Source: Flavobacterium limnosediminis JC2902
GTDB taxonomy: Bacteria > Bacteroidota > Bacteroidia > Flavobacteriales > Flavobacteriaceae
Direction: 5' to 3'
Length of the DNA: 64,000 nucleotides
Assembly: GCF_000498535.1 (NCBI RefSeq)
Contig: NZ_AVGG01000002.1
Location: 62,001-126,000 of the forward strand
Shown: piece after piece, positions 47,915 to 56,728 of the stretch
Position numbering within the stretch: the stretch's first letter is position 1
How the letters are laid out: each line of letters starts with the position of its first letter
Program-made: the position numbers and the translations under genes
Notes under the pieces: model-generated
Databases searched by the model: none
What the model saw: only the letters and a program-made list of their open reading frames with translations
Told to the model about the DNA's origin: nothing

Positions 47915-48142
47915 TTACAAATCAAAAACAGAACTGCGCTTGGTGTACACTTTGTCTTTCAATCGAAATAAAAAAGCCAGAGTAAGATACACGCCAAACC
48001 AAAGTCCGACCGTAAAAAAAGAAATGTAAATAAAAAAGAGACGGACGCTCGTGGTTCTCATGCCCAGGCGATCCGCTAAACGGGAAGAAACTTCGAAACC
48101 GTGTTTCTCGAAAAAGTGACGTATATTGGTAATCAGTCCCAT
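47915..48142 (-). CDS. PspC-like small membrane protein
   Basis: A 75-residue protein related to the PspC domain: FEVSSRLADRLGMRTTSVRL followed by one hydrophobic segment (about 35-60). Free-standing PspC proteins are thought to link to envelope stress. It is 13 bp after the DUF2851 gene and 11 bp before the ComEA-like gene, all on the minus strand. Confidence 0.8.
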   Translation of the reverse strand: MGLITNIRHFFEKHGFEVSSRLADRLGMRTTSVRLFFIYISFFTVGLWFGVYLTLAFLFRLKDKVYTKRSSVFDL

Positions 48143-48155
48143 AGTACAAATGTAA

Positions 48156-49424
48156 TTATTTCTTTAACAATTCTATTCCGATTTCACATTGCAGGCATTT
48201 TTTATTGTTGCAATACTCGTTTTTAAGCTGCAGCAAGGTCTGTGAATCAAAAGCATTTTCAGCATGAATCCCGAAACCCGAAAATTTATCGATGATAACA
48301 TTTTTCTCGGCAGCGATTTCTTCCAAAAAACCAATCAGATCATCCGACACTTCTTTTCCCAAATGCTTTGCATAAGAAAACTGAATCGGAACAATCGTAT
48401 TCACAACCAACAATTCGACAAAAGAAGACGTTAATACCTTGCGCTTCTTAGGACTTTCTTTATCAAACTGATAATGTGTCTGCCAATAATCGGAAACCTT
48501 TACATTAAAAACACTGTACAATGCCGAAACCGATTCGGAAGCAATAATTTTAGAAAACAGATTGTCCTGCTGATGGTACAATTGCGCGAGTTGCGCCAAA
48601 CGAATCGTGGGAAAATTATCAGGGCGATGTTTAAAAAACTGCAGTGGTTCAATAAAAACATTTTTCAGCTGATACTTATCAGATAAATAATGCCAACGGT
48701 TTTGCAGGTTCAAATAGTAAACATCCTGCTTTTCCTCCCGGAGAAATCCGGCACGTCCAAAAAACAAAGCCTCTAAATTTTCAACCTCTGATTTTTCCTT
48801 TCGGATGATGGAAAACAGGATGGAATCAGCAATTGCGAAAAAGGAATCACCATTGGTATTCAATCCGAAGTTTTTAGCTAAAAAGCAAAACAAAGTGGTT
48901 TCCCAATCATGCTGGTTCCGAAGCAAATGCTGCTGCATAGGAAGCGCTTTTCGTTCAAGGCGCTCAAAAAACAAACGTTCCTGCCACTTTTTCAAAACAA
49001 AACCGTTAACGGACGCTAAATCTTTTTCACAGTAAATCCAAGATTTGGCCGAGGAAAGCGAAAGATAACTCTCCAGCGTTTCTTTGGCCACATAATTTTT
49101 CAGTTCCAAAACCGGAATTTCAGAATTGTCGGAACGAAAAACATTCGTATCGTGCTCCCAAACCACATGCAGGATCACGGCATCATAGGCCGGATCGTTT
49201 TCATGATGATGGACATACCAATCCGAAGACTTAACGTGAATTTCAATATTGCCGGCCCATTTTTGGTTTCCGATATAAATTTGTGCGTTGAAAAAATCAG
49301 GGCCTGCTTGCTGCAGGTAATGGCCTGAATGGAGAATTTGAAGTTCTTCTCCCTTACATGTCAACAGTTTTCCAAAGGCAAATTTTCTGTATTGCCAGAT
49401 GTGGTGTAAAAAATCTTCTTGCAT
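48156..49424 (-). CDS. DUF2851 family protein
   Basis: A 422-residue protein of the DUF2851 family, found widely in Bacteroidetes with unknown function. The N-terminal block MQEDFLHHIWQYRKF, followed by GNIEIHVKSSDWYVHHHEND and AVILHVVWEHD, is the family signature. The tail carries a possible metal site CNNKKCLQCEIG (Cys cluster about 408-416). It is the first gene of the unit with the PspC-like and ComEA-like genes, and diverges from the PNGase F-II-like gene over a 65-bp gap. Confidence 0.88.
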   Translation of the reverse strand: MQEDFLHHIWQYRKFAFGKLLTCKGEELQILHSGHYLQQAGPDFFNAQIYIGNQKWAGNIEIHVKSSDWYVHHHENDPAYDAVILHVVWEHDTNVFRSDNSEIPVLELKNYVAKETLESYLSLSSAKSWIYCEKDLASVNGFVLKKWQERLFFERLERKALPMQQHLLRNQHDWETTLFCFLAKNFGLNTNGDSFFAIADSILFSIIRKEKSEVENLEALFFGRAGFLREEKQDVYYLNLQNRWHYLSDKYQLKNVFIEPLQFFKHRPDNFPTIRLAQLAQLYHQQDNLFSKIIASESVSALYSVFNVKVSDYWQTHYQFDKESPKKRKVLTSSFVELLVVNTIVPIQFSYAKHLGKEVSDDLIGFLEEIAAEKNVIIDKFSGFGIHAENAFDSQTLLQLKNEYCNNKKCLQCEIGIELLKK

Positions 49425-49489
49425 GGCGTATAAAATAGAAAACGAATGTATGAAAAAAATTATCTTTGTGTATCAACATAATTAAAAAA

Positions 49490-51169
49490 ATGAAAAAAAA
49501 TCTTACATTATTGTTTTTTATCTGCCTGTTTTCGGCATTTGGACAAAACAAACCAAAAGCACCAAACGGACTAAAAATAACATATTTAAAAAACTCCAAC
49601 GGAAAACCGGTTGAAAATCAGGATCCGATACTGGTTTTTACTAACGAAAACGAAACGGTTGTAACTTCGGAGAGAATCAGCAGCGGCAAAGGGGTTTTCC
49701 CTTTTGAACAGACCTTAATTATTAGACCGAAAAACAGATTGGTTCAGGTTGCCAACCTATCTGCAACAAAAACCACAGCAACAACCGACAGCGTTTCCAT
49801 TGCAAAACAATCTTTTGAAACTACAAATGACACCAAAACCATTTTAGGGTATAAATGTCGAAAAGCAAAAACGGTTATCAATTCGAATACCATTGAACTT
49901 TGGTATACCGACGAATTAAAGTTAAAGGGCGCGCCAAGTGTTTTGGGTCAGAATCTCGGATTGGTACTGGAGATGATCCGCAACGGAAATTCGGTCGTGG
50001 TCGCTTCCAAAATTGAAAAGCTGAAAAACATAAACCCATCACAACTGATTCCGAATACCGGAAACAATGTCGATGCTTTAACCTACCGTGATTTGTTATG
50101 GAAAAGCCGTTTCACTACCATCAGCGTTTTTGAAAACGAAGTCATCAACTTTTCGGATGGTTCTAAATCGAATGACAGTATTTTGCGATTTGCAAACGGG
50201 ACTATCATACTGAGAAAAATAAAATTTCCGGAGATAAAAAGCGGCAGTCAGGTTTTTGTTGATTTACAGGAACAGTCCAACGGAGACGCTTATGACCGCA
50301 CCGGTTCCGTTTTTGTAATTCCGACGGATGAAAAAACGTCTTTCATGGACGGATTGCAAAATGGCGCTAAAACACTTCCGGTTTATGAAAACGGAAACGG
50401 AAAAAAATATCAGGGTGTTGTTCGAACAGACAATTACTCACCTTTATTGGAGCTGATGCGTTTCTTCACTCCGTTTGGTATCAAACAGTACAATCATATT
50501 GAACTAAAAGATAAAAAGTGGCATGAAATCGTTCCGTACCGTCAGGACATCTCCGAATTGTATTCGGCGTTAAGCAACAAAGAACTTTGGGTAGGAACTT
50601 TTATCGGAAACTACGACAAAGGAGGACATAAGATTTCGATGCACATTACCATTCATAATGAAGAAGGTCAGAGCGTAAAAAACACTTTTGCATTGCCTCT
50701 TTTCAACACTACCAACATTATGGAAATGGCCGAACAGGAATACGCCACTATGTTCAATCATGAAAACGGACTTGAAGTAACATTCACTCTGAACAAAGAC
50801 GTTAAGAACGCTAAACTCCGTTATACTACTACCGGTCATGGCGGTTGGGAAAACGGTGATGAATTTGTTCAGAAGAAAAACACTATTCTTTTGGATGAAA
50901 AAGAAGCATTTGCTTTTATTCCGTGGCGACAGGATTGCGGTTCGTACCGTTTGTTTAATCCGGCATCGGGGAATTTTCCGAACGGATTATCGTCTTCGGA
51001 TTACAGCCGTTCCAATTGGTGTCCGGGTATGGTAACAAACCCTAACTTAATTGAGTTAGGCGATTTGAAAGCAGGCAAACACACAATACGGATTAAAATT
51101 CCGCAAGGCGCTCCTGAGGGCAGCAGCTTTAGCGCGTGGAATGTTTCCGGTGTATTGATTGGGAACTAG
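49490..51169 (+). CDS. PNGase F-II-like protein (GLPGLI-type domain plus PNGase F domains)
   Basis: A secreted 559-residue protein, from the ATG at 49490 (MKKNLTLLFFICLFSAFGQ, signal peptide); an earlier ATG at 49466 would bury the signal. Residues ~20-190 resemble the GLPGLI/PNGase F-II N-terminal domain (LGYKCRKAKTVI..ELWYTDEL). The rest matches the two PNGase F beta-sandwiches: DAYDRTGSVFVI, WVGTFIGNYDKGGHKISMHI, then TTTGHGGWENGDEFVQKKN and SNWCPGMVTNPNLIEL. PNGase F cleaves N-glycans from asparagine. By alignment with the Elizabethkingia enzyme, D60 corresponds to D269 and E206 to E458, but the E118 position falls in FIGN and appears not to be acidic. Confidence 0.82.
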   Translation: MKKNLTLLFFICLFSAFGQNKPKAPNGLKITYLKNSNGKPVENQDPILVFTNENETVVTSERISSGKGVFPFEQTLIIRPKNRLVQVANLSATKTTATTDSVSIAKQSFETTNDTKTILGYKCRKAKTVINSNTIELWYTDELKLKGAPSVLGQNLGLVLEMIRNGNSVVVASKIEKLKNINPSQLIPNTGNNVDALTYRDLLWKSRFTTISVFENEVINFSDGSKSNDSILRFANGTIILRKIKFPEIKSGSQVFVDLQEQSNGDAYDRTGSVFVIPTDEKTSFMDGLQNGAKTLPVYENGNGKKYQGVVRTDNYSPLLELMRFFTPFGIKQYNHIELKDKKWHEIVPYRQDISELYSALSNKELWVGTFIGNYDKGGHKISMHITIHNEEGQSVKNTFALPLFNTTNIMEMAEQEYATMFNHENGLEVTFTLNKDVKNAKLRYTTTGHGGWENGDEFVQKKNTILLDEKEAFAFIPWRQDCGSYRLFNPASGNFPNGLSSSDYSRSNWCPGMVTNPNLIELGDLKAGKHTIRIKIPQGAPEGSSFSAWNVSGVLIGN

Positions 51170-51173
51170 AAAC

Positions 51174-51204
51174 AAAAAAGCCACTGAAATTCAGTGGCTT
51201 TTTT
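51174..51204. terminator. Bidirectional terminator, PNGase-like / CBS gene
   Basis: AAAAAAGCCACTGA and TCAGTGGCTTTTTT form a perfect 14-bp stem with loop AAT, between two convergent genes. Confidence 0.93.
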
Positions 51205-51212
51205 AATGTTGT

Positions 51213-52574
51213 TTATTTTATCGAATTGATAATATCGTGTTTTGTAATGATATGGTGTTTTCCGTTTCCTAAATCCACCAAGACGGCCTGATTGTCTTTG
51301 TTGATTAATTTTGAAACTTCATCTACCGGCGTTCCTAATTTTACGATTGGAAAAGCGGCGCCCATCACTTCACGGATTGGTTTGTCGGCTACGTTTTTAT
51401 CTGCCACATAACTTTGGAACAAATCCGATTCATCTACAGAACCCACAAATCCATTGATATCAATTACAGGAATCTGTGAGATTTTGTGCTTGCGCATACG
51501 GTCAATTGCGTGAGAAACCAATTCTTCTGTTCGAACAATTACCAACGGTTTATCGATGTGCTCTTTGATCAGGTCTTCGGCTTTAGTGATTTCATCTTCC
51601 AGATAACCCCTGTCGCGCATCCAATCGTCGTTAAAGATTTTACCCACATAACGGGATCCTGAATCGTGGAACAATACCACAACCACATCATCCGGACCGA
51701 ATTCGTCTTTTAACTGTAATAAACCTTTAATTGCAGAACCGGAAGACATGCCAACGAACAAACCTTCTTCCAAGGCTAATTTACGGGTGTAAACCGCGGC
51801 GTCTTTATCGGTCACTTTTGTAAAACCATCAATCAGGTCGAAGTTTACGTTTTGCGGAAGGATATCTTCCCCGATACCTTCTGTTACATAAGAATAGACT
51901 TCGTTCTCGTCGAAAATTCCTGTTTCCTTGTATTTTTTGAAAACGGAACCATAGGTGTCCACTCCCCAAATTTTGATATTCGGGTTTTTCTCTTTTAAAT
52001 ATTTTGCCACTCCGGAAATCGTACCTCCGGTTCCAACACCTACAATAAAGTGTGTTACTTTTCCGTCTGTCTGTTCCCAGATTTCCGGTCCGGTTTGCTC
52101 GTAATTTGCTTTAGTATTGGAAAGGTTATCGTATTGGTTAACGTACCACGAATTAGGCGTTTCCTCGGCAAGGCGTTTGGAAACGGAATAATACGAACGG
52201 GCGTCAGTTGGTTCTACGTCGGTTGGACAGATTACCACTTTGGCACCCACGGCACGCAGGATATCCATTTTTTCTTTGGACTGTTTATCAGTAATTACAC
52301 AAATCAATTTGTACCCTTTGATGATGGCGGCCAAAGCCAATCCCATACCGGTATTTCCGGAGGTACCTTCGATGATGGTTCCGCCCGGTTTTAAACGGCC
52401 GTCTGCCTCGGCATCCTCAACCATTTTAAGTGCCATACGGTCTTTACACGAATGTCCCGGATTGAAATATTCCACTTTTGCCAAAACCAAAGCGGGGATT
52501 TCAGCGGTAATTTTGTTCAGCTTTACCATGGGAGTGTTCCCGATGGTGCCTAATATATTTTCTACGTATTTCAT
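51213..52574 (-). CDS. PLP-dependent cysteine synthase / cystathionine beta-synthase with CBS domains
   Basis: Fold-type II PLP enzyme of 453 residues, catalysing beta-replacement on serine or O-acetylserine. The PLP lysine is K44 in HSCKDRMALK, and the phosphate-binding loop is GTSGNTG (70-76). Residues ~320-453 form a pair of CBS modules (DKPLVIVRTEELVSHAIDRM and DVSKLINKDNQAVLVDLGNG region), which in eukaryotic CBS bind S-adenosylmethionine. Because cystathionine beta-synthase and O-acetylserine sulfhydrylase share this layout, the exact reaction is not settled. Confidence 0.9.
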   Translation of the reverse strand: MKYVENILGTIGNTPMVKLNKITAEIPALVLAKVEYFNPGHSCKDRMALKMVEDAEADGRLKPGGTIIEGTSGNTGMGLALAAIIKGYKLICVITDKQSKEKMDILRAVGAKVVICPTDVEPTDARSYYSVSKRLAEETPNSWYVNQYDNLSNTKANYEQTGPEIWEQTDGKVTHFIVGVGTGGTISGVAKYLKEKNPNIKIWGVDTYGSVFKKYKETGIFDENEVYSYVTEGIGEDILPQNVNFDLIDGFTKVTDKDAAVYTRKLALEEGLFVGMSSGSAIKGLLQLKDEFGPDDVVVVLFHDSGSRYVGKIFNDDWMRDRGYLEDEITKAEDLIKEHIDKPLVIVRTEELVSHAIDRMRKHKISQIPVIDINGFVGSVDESDLFQSYVADKNVADKPIREVMGAAFPIVKLGTPVDEVSKLINKDNQAVLVDLGNGKHHIITKHDIINSIK

Positions 52575-52663
52575 TTCAATTTATAATTTGCTGTTTTTAC
52601 AGTTTTAAGCCTGTAAATATATTGATTTAAACGATGTTTCCAAAAGGAAAAAAAGGCTGCCCC

Positions 52664-52745
52664 ATAGCCCCGATGGGAGTAGAAATCCTTGTTGTTTGGA
52701 GATTGCTTTGCAAGCTCCAAACAACAAGATTGAAACGGACAGCGG
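52664..52745. ncRNA. Candidate structured element, copy A
   Basis: On the plus strand the element starts with ATAGCCCCGATGGGAG, then has a hairpin with perfect 13-bp arms (52688-52700 and 52716-52728; CTTGTTGTTTGGA with TCCAAACAACAAG, and an inner TTGC/GCAA), and continues ATTGAAACGGACAGCGGGAA. The element at 63815-63897 shares the flanking blocks but has different arms that also pair perfectly. It lies in the gap between two minus-strand genes. It may correspond to the Flavo-1 RNA of Flavobacteria, which I cannot confirm from memory of its consensus. Confidence 0.6.
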
Positions 52746-52768
52746 GAACATGGAAACCAAAAAAGCCC

Positions 52769-52788
52769 GTCCCGATAGCTATCGGGAC
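52769..52788. repeat. 20-bp perfect palindrome
   Basis: The segment centred on CCCGATAGCTATCGGG is its own reverse complement over 20 bases and lies in the gap upstream of the CBS gene, 15 bases beyond the porin stop codon. A hairpin with almost no loop is unlikely to be a good terminator without its A-tract partner; the run AAAAAAG just left of it (on the plus strand) could serve as a T tract for the minus-strand porin gene. Confidence 0.75.
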
Positions 52789-52802
52789 ATTCGCTCCAAA
52801 AA

Positions 52803-54713
52803 CTAACTAAAGAAATTCCAGATCACTCCGAAGCGTATCATGAAATCCCGGTAAGGATAATTGGGAGCGGTATAATAATCACTTTTCGAAAAGCCGGAGT
52901 TAAAATGTTCCGCCTTCAGGAACACGCGAAACGTTCTGATCTTGGCATTGATAAAGTAATCCAGCATGGGATAACCACCCACATCCTTTTGAGTTTGGAT
53001 ATAGAACTCACCCAGCAACGGATTGTAGTCGTTTGCCTTGTATTCTGTAAAATAATTAAGAGTTACACCGGTTTGTATGAACAATGCTTTCTTGAAGAAA
53101 TATTGGCTGAAATACAAAGTGTTTCGTGTTGTAAATTGGGGTACATTCAGTATATTTTCTGATTGTTGCACCTGCTGGAACAAAAACGTGTTATCTAAGG
53201 CGAATTTACCCATCTTGAATTCGTTACCGGCCTTTACCGACAAATAATTAATGGTTTTATCGTACTGATACGGCTTAACGATTAACTGATTGGCTATACC
53301 TTCCTCGTTATAGGATGGATTTTCGTTTGCAAAAAACAAATGATCATTTAAAACAGTATACTGAATCGAAGCTTCAAACCATTTTGTTTTGGCCTCGACT
53401 TCTATGTTGTTGATTTTTTCGTTCTTAAAACTATTAAACCAGTTGTATTCTTGGTAATCACTTTGATATAGATTGTAGTTTAAATTTGGCAGCTTATTCA
53501 TGTTCTGGTACTTGAATGAAAAAACATTGTTCTCATTCAGGCTATAACGCACTGTGGCGTCTAAGTTAGCCAAAGACTGCTCGGTAATGGAATTCGAGAT
53601 AAGGAAAATCCCTTTCCATTTGTTCTTCTGATAAACATATTGAGCGCCCCATGTATTGATTTTATCATTGATGGCATTGGGTACAAATCCGTCAGTCTGC
53701 GCTACGGTTCTGTAATAAAAATAATTGTATTGGTAATCTTCCACGAAGAAATTAAAATCACCAACATTTTTATGGGAATAGGCAACACCGATCTTGTTAT
53801 ACATTCGGTTGTAGCGGGTCTTGTTATCTATAAAAGAAGAGTAGCTCTCACCGAAACGCCCGTCTGCCGACATGGTAAATTCAAAAAACTTGTACTCGTA
53901 ATTAAACTGATGACTCAACACCACGCTGCTTGGTTTCTTACTCAGCTTAAAAGAATGATCAACAAAAAAACGGTTCCCTTTTAACAGTGATTCGGCATCA
54001 TAAAAATACACATCCAAACGTGGTCGTTCGCCATAAACATCTTCTCCGTCTTCAAATTGGGAAAGAAATTGAATCCCTCCGTTTTCTTGGTTCAGGATAT
54101 CCTGTCCGGTCATGTGCGCTTTCAGAAGATAGCGTTTGTCGGTGGTATTATAACTGGCAATGAATTTAAAATTTCCTGTACTGGAAAGTTGGTGCTGATA
54201 CTTCCCTAACGAACGTAGCCCTTTATACCCCACTGAAAAATTCAGATTTTGAGATACGTTGGCAGTTACGAAAGCATCCAGGTTCTGTCCTTGTTCCATA
54301 ACCGATTTGTAATACAGATCCGAATATGGTGTAGCCACATTATAGTAATTAATATCACGGACTTCAAGGTAGTTAAAGTGCTTGGCCAGAAAACCGAATT
54401 CGGGGAAAGGATTAAAATTGGTTAAACCGAAATCCAGCGTGTTATACGTTTGCCCTTCGTTAAGAAACGGTAACAACCCGAAAGTATCCTTGCGCAAGTA
54501 ATTGAATTTGTATTCGCGTTTAACAGTAAGAGAAGTATCAACAATGGTTGTATCTCTTTCTATGGTAATGATCTTGTATAAATCTATGGTTGCTTTTTTT
54601 TCCTGATTGCTCAGAGCGGCATTTTTATCTAACTGCAAATCGTCATCCTGTGCAAAAACAGAAAAAGAAAACAGAAATAATAAACAGAAAAGACCTTGTC
54701 TCATAATTTTCAA
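52803..54713 (-). CDS. Putative Bacteroidetes porin
   Basis: A 636-residue predicted outer-membrane beta-barrel of the Bacteroidetes putative-porin family, with signal peptide ending SFSVFAQ and an acidic N-terminal stretch (DDDLQLDKNAALS). The rest alternates aromatic-rich strands, and the C terminus ends in phenylalanine (RFGVIWNFFS), as expected for a barrel inserted by the Bam machinery. The substrate is unknown. It is monocistronic, downstream of the SusCD operon's terminator. Confidence 0.82.
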   Translation of the reverse strand: MKIMRQGLFCLLFLFSFSVFAQDDDLQLDKNAALSNQEKKATIDLYKIITIERDTTIVDTSLTVKREYKFNYLRKDTFGLLPFLNEGQTYNTLDFGLTNFNPFPEFGFLAKHFNYLEVRDINYYNVATPYSDLYYKSVMEQGQNLDAFVTANVSQNLNFSVGYKGLRSLGKYQHQLSSTGNFKFIASYNTTDKRYLLKAHMTGQDILNQENGGIQFLSQFEDGEDVYGERPRLDVYFYDAESLLKGNRFFVDHSFKLSKKPSSVVLSHQFNYEYKFFEFTMSADGRFGESYSSFIDNKTRYNRMYNKIGVAYSHKNVGDFNFFVEDYQYNYFYYRTVAQTDGFVPNAINDKINTWGAQYVYQKNKWKGIFLISNSITEQSLANLDATVRYSLNENNVFSFKYQNMNKLPNLNYNLYQSDYQEYNWFNSFKNEKINNIEVEAKTKWFEASIQYTVLNDHLFFANENPSYNEEGIANQLIVKPYQYDKTINYLSVKAGNEFKMGKFALDNTFLFQQVQQSENILNVPQFTTRNTLYFSQYFFKKALFIQTGVTLNYFTEYKANDYNPLLGEFYIQTQKDVGGYPMLDYFINAKIRTFRVFLKAEHFNSGFSKSDYYTAPNYPYRDFMIRFGVIWNFFS

Positions 54714-54758
54714 TTAGACGACAAAGGTAATCAGATTTAGATAAATTATTCAAATAAA

Positions 54759-54785
54759 AAAAGCCCCACAAATAGTGGGGCTTTT
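54759..54785 (-). terminator. Terminator of the SusC/SusD operon
   Basis: AAAAGCCCCAC and GTGGGGCTTTT pair perfectly over 11 bp with a five-base loop, 17 bases past the stop of the last lipoprotein gene. Confidence 0.93.
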
Positions 54786-54801
54786 ATAACTTCAGAAAAA
54801 A

Positions 54802-55830
54802 TTATTTTCTGTTCTTTTTAGATTTCAATTTGAAATCAGCCATTCTACCTTGCGCTAAAACGTTTCCATCAACATCCTGTAACTCATAAGTAGTTCCAGT
54901 TTTGATTAGGATACCTGCCACTTGGTAAGCATCTGCGAAACCTTCGTTAGCACCACCTAAGCTGTATTTCCAAACGTCGTCAATGTTAACTACGTGATGC
55001 CATACACCTGGCTTAGCCATAGTAACTTTCATTTTGAATTTAATATCCTCTGCAGGAATCGCTGTTGTCGGTCTTGCTCTAGACCAGAAACTAGGAACGA
55101 TGAAGTAAGCACCATTTGGAGCCGTTTCAGCCAGAGTAATTTCAGCAGGACAATTATCATAGTCTTGCTCTACCACTGCAAAGTTGCTGTCATATAATTC
55201 CAAGTCGAAATCGAAAGCACATAAAGCGTGATGATCACCACCACTGTTATCAACGTAGTCACCTTCCACTAATGTACCGTGAGAATCTGTTACTGTCTGA
55301 GACCAATCCGCAATAGCAACAAAATCATTTGAAGTTTTGTTCGTTACGGTAATCGTAATCATCTCAGAAGCCGCAGCAACACTTCCATTTGCATTACCCA
55401 TAGATGTTAATTTCAACTTGATTTCTTCTGTACCTTCCGGTAATAAATCAAATATTGGAGTAATATCTACAGTGTGTGTTGAAGCATAAGCCGGGAAGTA
55501 CACTTTGTGCCCGATAAGTCCCCAACCATCATCAATATTAGTTTCTTCATCTGTAGTATTATTACCATCTCCTTCGACAATATAGTCTCTGAAACTGGCT
55601 GTACCACCAACTAACTCAAGTTTGAAATCCATTCTTTTATTAATCGGAGTTTCAGTATTCAAAACAAGGTTTACCACTTGTCCCTCTTCAACTGAAAAGT
55701 TCGTTTCCGCTGCCGTAACTACAGGCTTGGTCCCTCTCTCTAAGGTTGTATCGTCATCCTCACTACATGATGATAACAATCCAATTGCAGCCGCAGCAAA
55801 CAAAAAGTTATATCTAACAATATTCTTCAT
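54802..55830 (-). CDS. Surface-type lipoprotein of SusCD operon
   Basis: A 342-residue lipoprotein with a lipobox cysteine at C22 (GLLSSCSEDDDT). The acidic residues directly after the cysteine resemble the lipoprotein export signal known to place Bacteroidetes lipoproteins on the cell surface. Residues ~35-165 look like a Calx-beta-like immunoglobulin-type region (SVEEGQVVNLVLNTETP), and the C-terminal half carries a second beta domain. It is last in the four-gene operon, suggesting a surface substrate-binding role. Confidence 0.75.
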   Translation of the reverse strand: MKNIVRYNFLFAAAAIGLLSSCSEDDDTTLERGTKPVVTAAETNFSVEEGQVVNLVLNTETPINKRMDFKLELVGGTASFRDYIVEGDGNNTTDEETNIDDGWGLIGHKVYFPAYASTHTVDITPIFDLLPEGTEEIKLKLTSMGNANGSVAAASEMITITVTNKTSNDFVAIADWSQTVTDSHGTLVEGDYVDNSGGDHHALCAFDFDLELYDSNFAVVEQDYDNCPAEITLAETAPNGAYFIVPSFWSRARPTTAIPAEDIKFKMKVTMAKPGVWHHVVNIDDVWKYSLGGANEGFADAYQVAGILIKTGTTYELQDVDGNVLAQGRMADFKLKSKKNRK

Positions 55831-55846
55831 ATCAATAATTTATTTG

Positions 55847-56707
55847 TTAATTTCTCGTATACGTAGTTCTAAAAACACGATTATTCAAACCAGGATAAGG
55901 CACAACATCATATGCTGTCTGGAACGAGTTACCATCAGGAGCTACCAAACCGTGGTAAGGGACACTTGATGTAAATGGTACTCCCAAGACGTCATTAGAG
56001 AACCCTCCTAGGTTTTGGTTATCAGGAAGCGTTAATTCATCGCATATGTCAATAAACTCATAACCTTGCGGACTAAATGTCGCAGCAGGATAATTAGCAA
56101 CATAACGAGTTCTGAAGGTGTTAACTCCAACCTGAGTAACTACTTCGTCAGTTCTTGTAACACTACTTGTACCATTATTCCAACTAATCACTGCTGTATA
56201 ATTACCCTGCAAAGTTGACAAACAACCTACAAACGCAATCTTAACAATCTGATATTGTTCACCTATAGTTGAACCTTCAGAAACAGTAGTCAATTTCAGG
56301 TACAACACCGTTTTTTCCGTCGGACTTAACGCCGCTGTATGAACAGTAATAGGAATGCTAACAAAAGAAGCTCCCGGCTCTATTGTTGCAGTACCAAATG
56401 TATCTACATAGTCATACTCAAGACCTTCTACAGCTAATCGCTCACCAGCAAGCGCTTCCTCAGGCGCTTCAACGTAAGACACTAGTATAGGTGAATCAGA
56501 ATATTGACCATTTCCATTTCCGATTACAGACACCTGAACATTTCTTTCAATTGGTCCTAAATCGGAAAAATATGCCATGGTCTCCAATGAAGCCCCGAAA
56601 CCAATAACTTTCGGACCATTGGAAAAATCCTGTTCTGTTCTAATATCATCGTCTGTACAAGAAATAGTTGCGGCAGCGATGATTAATAAAGACAATATTT
56701 TTTTCAT
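55847..56707 (-). CDS. Surface-type lipoprotein of SusCD operon (DUF1735/4843-like)
   Basis: A 286-residue lipoprotein with lipobox cysteine C17 (AATISCTDDD) followed by an acidic stretch that looks like a surface-export signal. The middle (VSYVEAPEEALAGERLAVEG, TEKTVLYLKLTTVSEGST) is like the DUF1735 or Calx-beta-type domains that accompany SusCD systems. It lies 21 bp after the SusD gene and 16 bp before the last gene. Confidence 0.75.
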   Translation of the reverse strand: MKKILSLLIIAAATISCTDDDIRTEQDFSNGPKVIGFGASLETMAYFSDLGPIERNVQVSVIGNGNGQYSDSPILVSYVEAPEEALAGERLAVEGLEYDYVDTFGTATIEPGASFVSIPITVHTAALSPTEKTVLYLKLTTVSEGSTIGEQYQIVKIAFVGCLSTLQGNYTAVISWNNGTSSVTRTDEVVTQVGVNTFRTRYVANYPAATFSPQGYEFIDICDELTLPDNQNLGGFSNDVLGVPFTSSVPYHGLVAPDGNSFQTAYDVVPYPGLNNRVFRTTYTRN

Positions 56708-56728
56708 AATTATATGATTTAAAATTAA

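Noticed and set aside
52769..52788. Palindrome as an operator site
   Set aside because: The GATAGCTATC-centred palindrome lies closer to the porin stop than to any promoter, and this kind of sequence seems to be a common flavobacterial intergenic word; no regulator is linked.
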